This document shows, piece after piece, positions 8,475 through 15,101 of a stretch of DNA of 61,842 nucleotides. The DNA comes from Bacteroidota bacterium (lineage in GTDB: Bacteria > Bacteroidota > Bacteroidia > Chitinophagales > Chitinophagaceae). Location of the stretch: the NCBI GenBank assembly GCA_024640255.1, contig JAHEFI010000010.1, positions 1 to 61,842 of the forward strand, in the 5' to 3' direction. Both the position numbers and the translations under genes were made by a program. Every line of letters starts with the position of its first letter. Position 1 is the stretch's first letter. The notes below the pieces were generated by a model. It was given only the letters and a program-made list of their open reading frames with translations, ran no database searches and was not told where the DNA came from.

Positions 8475-8690
8475 AAACTATATCAAAATATTAAATGAAC
8501 CTATATTGATAGATTAGAATGGTATATATGGATATATAATGTGTATCACCATTCTAAAAGTAATCACTCTCTTTTAGTTTCGTGTAATTGAAAGACTTTA
8601 ATTTACCAATATCTACTAATCTAATCAATGAATATAGAACCTACATAAACACCCTATAAGGTTTACCCAACTTTACCCAAATTAGATACT
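8475..8690. other. Element intergenic region with long hairpin
   Basis: TTAGAATGGT (8514-8523) and ACCATTCTAA (8548-8557) form a perfect 10-bp stem, extendable by three pairs around a bulged C, over a 24-nt A+T-rich loop. No T run follows directly, so it is not a typical terminator. It may end the rep-HTH transcript or serve as a strand-nicking or second-strand origin. Near 8665-8684 TTTACCCAACTTTACCCAA is a tandem repeat of TTTACCCAA(C). Confidence 0.4.
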
Positions 8691-8894
8691 ATGAAATATA
8701 CATCCAATGAAATAGATTATATGTTATTTAGGAATGATTTAGAACTTTATGAAAGAATAAATAACATTGTTAAACTACGAATTGATACAATTGACGAGGA
8801 CAGATTATCCATACTGTTGGGTAGATTATTAGATTTGAATACCAATATCAGTATGTATTCTAAAATGTTGAAATCAAAGGAAATGTATATCTAA
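8691..8894 (+). CDS. 67-aa protein of unknown function (element)
   Basis: A small ORF starting MKYTSNEIDYMLFRNDLELY and ending SKMLKSKEMYI. It is predicted mostly helical with leucines at regular intervals (ERINNIVKLRIDTI, LSILLGRLLDLN), so a small helical dimer or regulator is possible. I do not recognise a family. It ends 9 bp before the stop of the convergent integrase. Being a real gene is plausible but not certain. Confidence 0.45.
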   Translation: MKYTSNEIDYMLFRNDLELYERINNIVKLRIDTIDEDRLSILLGRLLDLNTNISMYSKMLKSKEMYI

Positions 8895-8903
8895 TTTGTT
8901 TTC

Positions 8904-10361
8904 TTATTCATTCTCATTTGGTAAACTATTTTTGAGGTAATCAAAGATAATATTGATTGGTATTTCACTCAACTGTTCAAAGTATTCATCCTTATCTTTT
9001 TTAACGAACTCTTTGGTGTATAGTTTCTTTCCTTTATCAATATCCTTATCTACCACAGAAACATATTTTTGGAATGAATTGATTGTTTTATGACCACTTA
9101 ATTTCATAATACTCCAATTATCCATTGTATTCAAATCAATTAAGTTTTTGATAAAACTTCTCCTACCACTATGAGAGGAGAGGAGTTCCCATATCTGTTT
9201 CTCTTTTTTGGTTGTATCCCTAATATCAACACCAACCATTATTTCTCTCTTAACCAATCGGTTAAACTTCAAAATCTTACCAATCTCTTTTATGTGTTGG
9301 TTGAACCTTTGTTGAGTGTATGGTGGGAATAGATTTTGACCTAATGACTTTCCTTTGGAATACTTCATAAATATTCCTTTTGAGATTGGATTTTGAGGAA
9401 CTAAAACAGAGGATTTAGTTTTCTCCATTGTCCAACTAAAATAATCATCCTTATACTTAAACATCCCCACTTTCATCTTATGTATATCACCCCATCTACA
9501 TCCAATAGAACATTGGAATGTGAATATATCCTTAACTAATTCTAAATTATTCCAATATTTTATATTTCCTTCTTTATCTCTATCTTCAATTACTGAACAG
9601 TTTTCATAAGTTTTTGGGTAATCAAACTTATCGTAATCAAACATCTTTTTTACTTCCTTTGAGTTAAGAAAAACCAATTCATCATTCCTTATAGTTTTAA
9701 GGGATTTGAACTTTCGTATTTCTGTAATAAATCTATTTTCTTTACACCACCAAAGGAATATTTTAAGATTGGATATTGTTTTATTTATGTAATTATTTGA
9801 CAAACCCACAGATACTACTTTACCGTTTCTTTTGATTTCTGTTTTCCAACAATAGTTCTTAAAATCAGTTTCAAAACTTCCTTCTAATATATAATCAAAG
9901 GAGAGTATCTGTTTTGTTTCATTTTCAAAGTGTTCTAACTTATTCTTTAATGTATCTAATGTTTTAGTATAACCTTTATGATACATTGATTTCTCTTTCA
10001 AAAACAAATCATAACATCTCCAAAAACTCTGTTTAATGGGTTGTTTCTTTAATTGTATGTTTTGAGTTTGTTTTAGTAAATCACTAACCAAAGTAGTTGT
10101 AGGTAATTGTTTGTTCTCCTCAATTTGATTGATAATCTCATTCAGTAAATCAATCTTATTGGTAATCCTTTTCTGTATATCAATGTAGTTGGGACAACGA
10201 TTGGACAAACTACCATTTTTCCAAAATTGTAATTCAACAAATGAGTTAGTTGTAAATCTTTTTGATAATCCTTTGTAAGAGTATTTCACATAGATAGGAT
10301 ACACAACCTTATTCAGTTGTTTCTTTTTATCCTTTTTGACTATCATTAAAGAAATACCCAT
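8904..10361 (-). CDS. Tyrosine-type site-specific integrase (full length)
   Basis: A 485-aa integrase. I use the ATG at 10361; a TTG at 10367 would add two residues. Order: an N-terminal arm-binding-like region (KVVYPIYVKYSYKGLSKRFTTN), a SAM-like core-binding domain at about 110-220, then the catalytic domain with Arg in CSIGCRWGD, Lys in EKTKSS, HxxR in SHSGRRSF, His in LSGHKT and nucleophile Tyr in SFQKYV. This architecture is typical of integrases of Bacteroidota mobile elements. It is transcribed from next to attR, where the arm-type repeats (10385-10417) overlap its probable promoter, which would allow autoregulation. It is the best candidate for the tRNA-Pro integrase. Confidence 0.92.
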   Translation of the reverse strand: MGISLMIVKKDKKKQLNKVVYPIYVKYSYKGLSKRFTTNSFVELQFWKNGSLSNRCPNYIDIQKRITNKIDLLNEIINQIEENKQLPTTTLVSDLLKQTQNIQLKKQPIKQSFWRCYDLFLKEKSMYHKGYTKTLDTLKNKLEHFENETKQILSFDYILEGSFETDFKNYCWKTEIKRNGKVVSVGLSNNYINKTISNLKIFLWWCKENRFITEIRKFKSLKTIRNDELVFLNSKEVKKMFDYDKFDYPKTYENCSVIEDRDKEGNIKYWNNLELVKDIFTFQCSIGCRWGDIHKMKVGMFKYKDDYFSWTMEKTKSSVLVPQNPISKGIFMKYSKGKSLGQNLFPPYTQQRFNQHIKEIGKILKFNRLVKREIMVGVDIRDTTKKEKQIWELLSSHSGRRSFIKNLIDLNTMDNWSIMKLSGHKTINSFQKYVSVVDKDIDKGKKLYTKEFVKKDKDEYFEQLSEIPINIIFDYLKNSLPNENE

Positions 10362-10384
10362 AATCAAATATAATATAAATTAGT

Positions 10385-10417
10385 ATATGAGGTAGGAAAA
10401 TCCTACCCAAAATGGGT
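10385..10417. repeat. Right end arm-type repeats
   Basis: ATATGAGGTAGG (10385-10396) is the perfect inverted copy of 6492-6503. TCCTACCCAAAATGGGT (10401-10417) is a direct copy of 6503-6519 (16/17). GGTAGGA-AAA-TCCTACC (10391-10407) forms a perfect 7-bp hairpin. The set lies between the integrase start and attR. Confidence 0.65.
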
Positions 10418-10440
10418 GTAAAGTAGGGTATAGATATCTC

Positions 10441-10458
10441 TAACTAATTGATTATCAA
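10441..10458. repeat. Right inner inverted repeat (palindromic site)
   Basis: TAACTAATTGATTATCA matches the minus strand of 6456-6472 at 15 of 17 positions and contains the perfect palindrome TTGATTATCAA (10448-10458), 10 bp inside attR. Confidence 0.6.
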
Positions 10459-10468
10459 GCACATTCAT

Positions 10469-10485
10469 ATCCTGTCTTCCCGACA
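10469..10485 (+). repeat. attR core, 17-bp direct repeat
   Basis: An exact copy of 6421-6437, carrying only the tRNA 3' end; no tRNA structure precedes it. It marks the right boundary of the element. Confidence 0.9.
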
Positions 10486-10617
10486 GATAGAAACAAAGCC
10501 TCAGCAAAAATGCTGAGGCTTTTGTGTTTCAGGACGAATGCGTCAAGCTCGCTTGAGTGCATGAGAACTGGAACACAAAAGCAACGCTGGCGTAGCCAGC
10601 GGCTTTGTTTCCATCTG
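10484..10617. repeat. Nested imperfect palindrome (two inverted units)
   Basis: The outer arms are 10484-10500 and 10601-10617 (16/17 inverted). The inner arms are 10518-10532 and 10568-10582 (14/15 inverted). Each unit has its own hairpin between its arms: CCTCAGCA.../...TGCTGAGG on the left and CGCTGGC-GTA-GCCAGCG (10585-10601) on the right. A third hairpin, ATGCGTCAAGC/GCTTGAGTGCAT (10538-10562), sits in the centre. The right-hand hairpins are G+C-richer than their surroundings. It resembles a paired REP/BIME-like unit or an inverted duplication of the tRNA terminator. Confidence 0.7.
10498..10523 (+). terminator. Native tRNA-Pro terminator, displaced to attR side
   Basis: GCCTCAGCA (10498-10506) pairs with TGCTGAGGC (10511-10519) over a short A loop, followed by TTTT. 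It sits 13 bp past attR, where the tRNA-Pro gene would end if the element were absent. Confidence 0.75.
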
Positions 10618-10631
10618 ACCCACCCCCATTT

Positions 10632-10658
10632 GGATCAGCGAACGAAGTGAGCTAATCC
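10632..10658. repeat. Short imperfect hairpin before the pentapeptide gene
   Basis: GGAT-C-AGC (10632-10639) pairs with GCT-A-ATCC (10651-10658) around GAACGAAGTGA. It lies just past the nested palindrome and may belong to the same repetitive unit. Confidence 0.35.
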
Positions 10659-10692
10659 TCAAAATCCCTACCTTAGCAATCAATTTCACCCA

Positions 10693-11259
10693 ATGGACAT
10701 TTTCGAAGACAAAGAATTTAATCATATAGACCTAACAACAAAAGGTTTACCTAAAGGAGAGTATGAAAATTGTCAATTTACTAATTGCAATTTATCAGGT
10801 CTTGATTTATCAGGTTATGTCTTTATTAATTGCAATTTCAATGGATGTGACTTAGGTCTTATTAAATTACATAATACCATTTTAAGGGATATTCATTTTA
10901 AAGATTGCAAAATGATAGGCTTGCAATTTAGTGATACCAATGAATTTGGCTTAACTGTATCTTTTGATATTTGCATATTAACCAATGCATCGTTTTATAA
11001 AACAAAAATCAAAAAGACAAAATTTAATAATTCAAAAATCACAGAAGTGGATTTCACTGAAACAGATTTAACTGAATCTATTTTTGATCATTGTGATTTA
11101 AGTGGTGCCATCTTCTCATCCACTAATGTAGAGAAAGTAGATTTTACAAGTTCATATAACTATACGATCAATCCAGAGGAAAATAAAATTAAGAAATCAA
11201 AACATTCCCAAAGTCAATTAGGTGGCTTGTTGACAAAATATGATATCAAGATAGGGTAG
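10693..11259 (+). CDS. Pentapeptide-repeat protein
   Basis: A 188-aa protein built of A(D/N)LxX-type repeats: CNLSGLDLSGYVFINCNFNGCDL, then TKFNNSKITEVDFTETDLTESIFDHCDLSGAIF, forming a right-handed quadrilateral beta helix. The C-terminus YTINPEENKIKKSKHSQ...GLLTKYDI is the cap also seen in Qnr/McbG-type pentapeptide proteins, which protect DNA gyrase by mimicking DNA. Gyrase protection here is only inference; many pentapeptide proteins have no known role. Its stop lies one base from the stop of the convergent repeat protein. Confidence 0.85.
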   Translation: MDIFEDKEFNHIDLTTKGLPKGEYENCQFTNCNLSGLDLSGYVFINCNFNGCDLGLIKLHNTILRDIHFKDCKMIGLQFSDTNEFGLTVSFDICILTNASFYKTKIKKTKFNNSKITEVDFTETDLTESIFDHCDLSGAIFSSTNVEKVDFTSSYNYTINPEENKIKKSKHSQSQLGGLLTKYDIKIG

Positions 11260-11260
11260 T

Positions 11261-13582
11261 TTAAAAATTCCTAATCCCAATTACATCATATAAACTAGTC
11301 TTACCACTATTACTCACACTTGCGGAGATCCATCCATAACTATTGTAAACGCTAAAGAAAGCACTATTTTCCCTCGATACTTCTGATGAACATTGATAAT
11401 TACCATAGGGTACTCCTAAGCTCGTCCAATTTGGTCCAATCTTATTCCATTCATAATAACTTGGAATATACCAATCATTATAACCATCATAGTTTACATT
11501 ATAAACATATTTAGAAGCGTTATTCCCAGTCATGTTGTAGAGTAAAAGTGTATTGTTTCTTCCAGTGCCAAAATTCATAGAAGTTCCAGAATAGGAGTAG
11601 CCAGTACTTGGATTATAACCTCCAAATGCTGCTTGCATTCCCATGGCATGATTCATTATAATAAACCCATGTGTCTCACCAGCAATATAACCTGCATCAC
11701 CAGATTGAAAAATATAGGCAATCTTCCCTCCCAAATAAGATGTTCCTGCAACTAAAGAACTTGTGGTGATAACTCTTTCATTTCCATATGCTGTTCCTGC
11801 ACTATTGGTAGCAAAAGAACGAACATAATAAGTAGTGGCTACATTTAAATTAGAAAGGGTAATGGTAAATGTACCTGTACCGGTTCCACTTAGTATTCTA
11901 TTATCATTAATAGTTGGATTACTACTTGTGCTCCAACATACACCTCTATAAGTCACTAAATTTCCACCATCAGTACTAACAGTTCCTCCAGTAGTAAAAC
12001 TATTAATAGTAGTACTGCTTGCAGCGGTTGTTGTTAAACTAGGCGTAACTCCAGTTGTAGTAAAACTAATTTCATTTCCATAAACAGTTCCATTCGCATT
12101 TGTCGCATAGGTTCTTACATAATAAATAGTGCTAGCAGATAAACCAGTAATAGATTCAAAGAAAGTGCCTGTTCCCGTACCCGAACTCGTTTTAGTACTT
12201 AATGAAATAGTTGGATTAATACTAGTATTCCATACAATACCTCTTGAGCTAATACTCGCTCCTCCATCAGTATTAATGGTAGTGGTGATAGATGCTGTGG
12301 ATGAACTTATATTTGAACTACTAATAGATCCAAAACTAATACTATTGGTTAATGCAGCTGCGCCTGTAAGATCAGTCCATTCATATCCATTATACACTTG
12401 CATTTGACCTCTTGTACCACAATCACTGCACCAAATAACTGTTCCTGTACTAACACTTGTCATCGCATTTTTTTGTGCACTCGTTTTATTTGGAAAACTA
12501 TAGGGACTAATTGCACTAGTTGTTGCTGAAGTGATTCTTCCTTTTTCATCCACACTAATTATAGGTATGGCTAATCCACTTCCATAAGTTCCAGAACTTA
12601 CACCTGAATTAATTAAGTTAGTAATGTTACCATTATTAGTAATATCACCCGTTAAACTTAAAACAGGTTTATTAGTAAGATTATTATAATCACCACTAAA
12701 TAAGCTTGGTTTATTAATCAAGGTATTATAATCTCCATCAAACAAAATGGGTTTATTAGTCAAGCTTGAATAATTTCCATCAAATAATGTAGGCTTGTTA
12801 GTCAAGCTAGTATAATTCCCATCAAACAAATTAGGCTTCCCTGTTAAATCATTATATGCACCGCTAAATAAAATTGGTTTATTTTTCAAACTATCATACT
12901 CTCCACTAAAACTAATAACGGGTGTTGAATTGATTACAGGCTGAGCAATTACAATAGTATCTTTTACTCTTTCTATCACAACACTAGCACTCTTGGTATA
13001 GGGTGCTAGCATTACACTGGTATCTTTAGCAGATAGTTTGGAAGAGATGGCACTGTCTAATAATTTAATGACCTGCACTTTAACATAATTACGCAGCATA
13101 TTGGCTGTATCAGAAGCGTTTAATTTTGCTTGAAGTCCAGATGTTTGAAGTGAATAATAGGCATAGGGTACAATTCCTAAACTAGTAGTACCCATATTGA
13201 TCCAATTATTTTGATATTGCCAGTTTTGTACAGGCGCATTGGGGGTAATAGCTAATTGTATGCCTAAATAGAAAGGCCCATCTTCCCAGTTAATCTCTGT
13301 AAGTAATCTAATAGTACCTTGGGTTCTTCTTCCATTGCCTATAAGAATGGAAAAAACGCCAATAGCATCCGTAGTGGTTTCGTGTTCTTCTGTATAAATA
13401 TTTTTACCATTAATATTCCCAGCAATGATATTAGTTTGAATATAAATTTTTCTTTCATTGACTGGATTGCCATTATAATCTTTAGCAATGCCCTGAAAGG
13501 GGATACCCGTTGGAATTTGCTGTGCATGAACAGATAGCATAAATAATAAGAAGCCGAATAAAAGATATATTGATTTCACCAT
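11261..13582 (-). CDS. Secreted modular surface protein with FN3-like repeats and DUF1566-type end
   Basis: 773 aa. The ATG at 13582 is preferred over 13660 because it starts a clean signal peptide (MVKSIYLLFGFLLFMLSVHA) and avoids overlap with the upstream gene. Order: an N-terminal module IPFQGIAKDYNGNPV...GVFSILIGNG shared with the 1260-aa protein; six tandem 14-residue repeats FxGxYxxLxNKPxL; a tail-fibre-like stretch; two fibronectin-like repeats (RGIVWNTS..., RGVCWSTS...), each ending YYVRTYATN/YYVRSFATN; and a DUF1566-like C-terminus with NDWYIPSYYEWNKI. Probably an exported adhesin. It is the last gene of a five-gene operon with a two-component system. Confidence 0.82.
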   Translation of the reverse strand: MVKSIYLLFGFLLFMLSVHAQQIPTGIPFQGIAKDYNGNPVNERKIYIQTNIIAGNINGKNIYTEEHETTTDAIGVFSILIGNGRRTQGTIRLLTEINWEDGPFYLGIQLAITPNAPVQNWQYQNNWINMGTTSLGIVPYAYYSLQTSGLQAKLNASDTANMLRNYVKVQVIKLLDSAISSKLSAKDTSVMLAPYTKSASVVIERVKDTIVIAQPVINSTPVISFSGEYDSLKNKPILFSGAYNDLTGKPNLFDGNYTSLTNKPTLFDGNYSSLTNKPILFDGDYNTLINKPSLFSGDYNNLTNKPVLSLTGDITNNGNITNLINSGVSSGTYGSGLAIPIISVDEKGRITSATTSAISPYSFPNKTSAQKNAMTSVSTGTVIWCSDCGTRGQMQVYNGYEWTDLTGAAALTNSISFGSISSSNISSSTASITTTINTDGGASISSRGIVWNTSINPTISLSTKTSSGTGTGTFFESITGLSASTIYYVRTYATNANGTVYGNEISFTTTGVTPSLTTTAASSTTINSFTTGGTVSTDGGNLVTYRGVCWSTSSNPTINDNRILSGTGTGTFTITLSNLNVATTYYVRSFATNSAGTAYGNERVITTSSLVAGTSYLGGKIAYIFQSGDAGYIAGETHGFIIMNHAMGMQAAFGGYNPSTGYSYSGTSMNFGTGRNNTLLLYNMTGNNASKYVYNVNYDGYNDWYIPSYYEWNKIGPNWTSLGVPYGNYQCSSEVSRENSAFFSVYNSYGWISASVSNSGKTSLYDVIGIRNF
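12659..12910 (-). repeat. Six tandem 42-bp coding repeats
   Basis: Six consecutive 14-codon units in the 773-aa protein: FSGEYDSLKNKPIL, FSGAYNDLTGKPNL, FDGNYTSLTNKPTL, FDGNYSSLTNKPIL, FDGDYNTLINKPSL, FSGDYNNLTNKPVL. This motif is common in phage tail fibres and Bacteroidota surface fibres, where it forms shaft segments. Copy number may vary between strains. Confidence 0.85.
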
Positions 13583-13586
13583 TAGC

Positions 13587-14090
13587 TTAGTCTTGTTTAA
13601 TGACTTGAATGATATCAATAGAGTTTTCCGAAATGACTTGTACGATATAAGCTCCTGCAAATAAAGTACTAGTGTTCATTATAGTACCACTGGACAAAGC
13701 ATATCCATTTAGGGTTTCTTGCAAAACCATTTTACCTTCCATGGTATACCACCTAATAGAAAAGGGGCAATTAGGAACAAATAGCTTGGTTAATTGTATT
13801 CTTGGTCTGTCTCCAATGGGCTGAGGATAAATTTTTAATCCATAATGATCAAATTGAATGGGTAGTTCACAAGCTTTATCTGTAATGGCTTTAACAACCT
13901 GTGGCTTATAAATGGCCAATCCATTTGCTACAAATAAACAATTAGCTATAGTTTCCATTTGGAAGGATAGGCTTCCAGTTGTCATATTAGGATTGGATCC
14001 AATACTATTTACCTGAAAGGATAAGGATTGTGTTTTCCCAATAATGGTCAACAATGAAAAGAGGAGTATAAATAAAAAGCTTGGTTTCAT
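13587..14090 (-). CDS. Secreted protein with T9SS-type C-terminal sorting domain
   Basis: 167 aa with a signal peptide (MKPSFLFILLFSLLTIIGKTQS). The C-terminal 80 residues (LKIYPQPIGDRPRIQL, FSIRWYTMEGKMV, LFAGAYIVQVISE, IIQVIKQ) have the order of a Por secretion-tail domain: YPNP-like start, IYxxxGk, G.Y.v.v, k.ikq. That signal sends proteins through the type IX system to the cell surface. It abuts the lipoprotein gene with no gap and lies 4 bp before the repeat protein. Such a short protein, mostly sorting tail, is unusual; it may act as a carrier or partner for a neighbour. Confidence 0.7.
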   Translation of the reverse strand: MKPSFLFILLFSLLTIIGKTQSLSFQVNSIGSNPNMTTGSLSFQMETIANCLFVANGLAIYKPQVVKAITDKACELPIQFDHYGLKIYPQPIGDRPRIQLTKLFVPNCPFSIRWYTMEGKMVLQETLNGYALSSGTIMNTSTLFAGAYIVQVISENSIDIIQVIKQD

Positions 14091-14489
14091 CTAGTGAGTG
14101 GTACTAAATATTTTTTTGATTACAATGGTATCTTGACGAAAACTAACTATGAGTTGATCTAATCCAATTTGATCTATTTGATAGGTGTAATTAGCGCTAG
14201 TTCCACTGGGAGTCAATGCATTAATCTTTAGGGATAAGATGCTATTATTCTCTTCGACAGAAAAATTACCAATAAGCCCATCTGAATCTGTAGTTTGATC
14301 ATTTTTTGTAAACTGAATAAAATAGGTATTCTTGCCAATAAATGATTTAGTGATATTGTTTTGGATAGAATAATCTAAAAACCAGGTTTTGCCTGCTAGT
14401 AATGATTTAGCGTAATCACTACTATTAATCCCTTTTGAACAAGATTGCGTAAAGAGATAGAGTATACAAATAGTAATTATCTTTTTCAT
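14091..14489 (-). CDS. Small lipoprotein
   Basis: 132 aa. A signal peptide with lipobox ending FTQSC (Cys at residue 17) is followed by SKGIN. The rest, GKTWFLDYSIQ...FIGKNTYFIQFTKND...GLIGNFSVEEN, resembles the lipocalin-like proteins of Bacteroidota (a Trp near the start of the barrel and alternating beta strands). No specific ligand or function can be given. Second gene downstream of the response regulator in the same operon. Confidence 0.7.
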   Translation of the reverse strand: MKKIITICILYLFTQSCSKGINSSDYAKSLLAGKTWFLDYSIQNNITKSFIGKNTYFIQFTKNDQTTDSDGLIGNFSVEENNSILSLKINALTPSGTSANYTYQIDQIGLDQLIVSFRQDTIVIKKIFSTTH

Positions 14490-14498
14490 GAGGTATTC

Positions 14499-15092
14499 TT
14501 ATTTGCTAAAATTGGCAATCGCCCATTTTAATAAATTGTTATTGGTGTTTTCTAGATTTAATTTCTTACTAATATTATAGCGATGGTTCCTAACTGTTTT
14601 CTCGGCAATAAATAACTCCTCGCCAATCTCTTTACTGGTTTTTTGTTCAGCAATTAAGCTTAAGATTCGATATTCTGCTGGGCTTAATTCTCCCAATAAA
14701 TTCATATTATCCTTCTTAGAGTCGATATAATTGAAAGCTCTTCTAATAGCTACTTTAATCTGTTCTTCGTTCCATGGTTTAACGATATAATCCATAGGAC
14801 TGGTTTCGTCAGCTTCTTCTGTATACTTTACACTGGTATAACTAGTGATGAATATGATTTCTGAAAAAGGGTAGAGCTTATTCACTTCTTTGGCAAAGTC
14901 GATACCATTATTTTTCCCATTCAGATTTATATCACATAAAACTAAATCGGGACTAAAAGTGGTTAATTCTAGCATACCTTCATCAAAAGAGTGCACTAAA
15001 TTCGTTTTATAACCCTCTTGAATTAAAATCTCTTGTAAGTCCAAGCCCACAATTAATTCATCTTCAAGAATAAGTATTTTTCTATGTTTCAT
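14499..15092 (-). CDS. LuxR-family response regulator
   Basis: 197 aa. The receiver domain spans about 5-118, with the acidic pair EDE, phospho-acceptor Asp in LVLCDINLNG, switch Thr in FITSYTS and Lys in YIVKPW. The C-terminal LuxR-type HTH (LSPAEYRILSLIAEQKTSKEIGEELF, AEKTVRNHRYNISKKL) binds DNA. It follows the kinase gene by 9 bp, so they are cognate partners. The likely targets are this operon and the divergent surface gene at 17142. Confidence 0.93.
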   Translation of the reverse strand: MKHRKILILEDELIVGLDLQEILIQEGYKTNLVHSFDEGMLELTTFSPDLVLCDINLNGKNNGIDFAKEVNKLYPFSEIIFITSYTSVKYTEEADETSPMDYIVKPWNEEQIKVAIRRAFNYIDSKKDNMNLLGELSPAEYRILSLIAEQKTSKEIGEELFIAEKTVRNHRYNISKKLNLENTNNNLLKWAIANFSK

Positions 15093-15101
15093 TATTTATT
15101 T

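Noticed and set aside
10543..10725. 60-codon minus-strand reading frame in the palindromic region
   Set aside because: It runs through the hairpins and into the start of the pentapeptide gene, and its sequence shows no family pattern; the frame exists because the palindromes lack stops.
12129..12407. 92-codon plus-strand frame inside the surface-protein gene
   Set aside because: It is antisense to the FN3-like repeats and its Val/Leu/Ile bias comes from their Thr/Ser/Asn codons read backwards.
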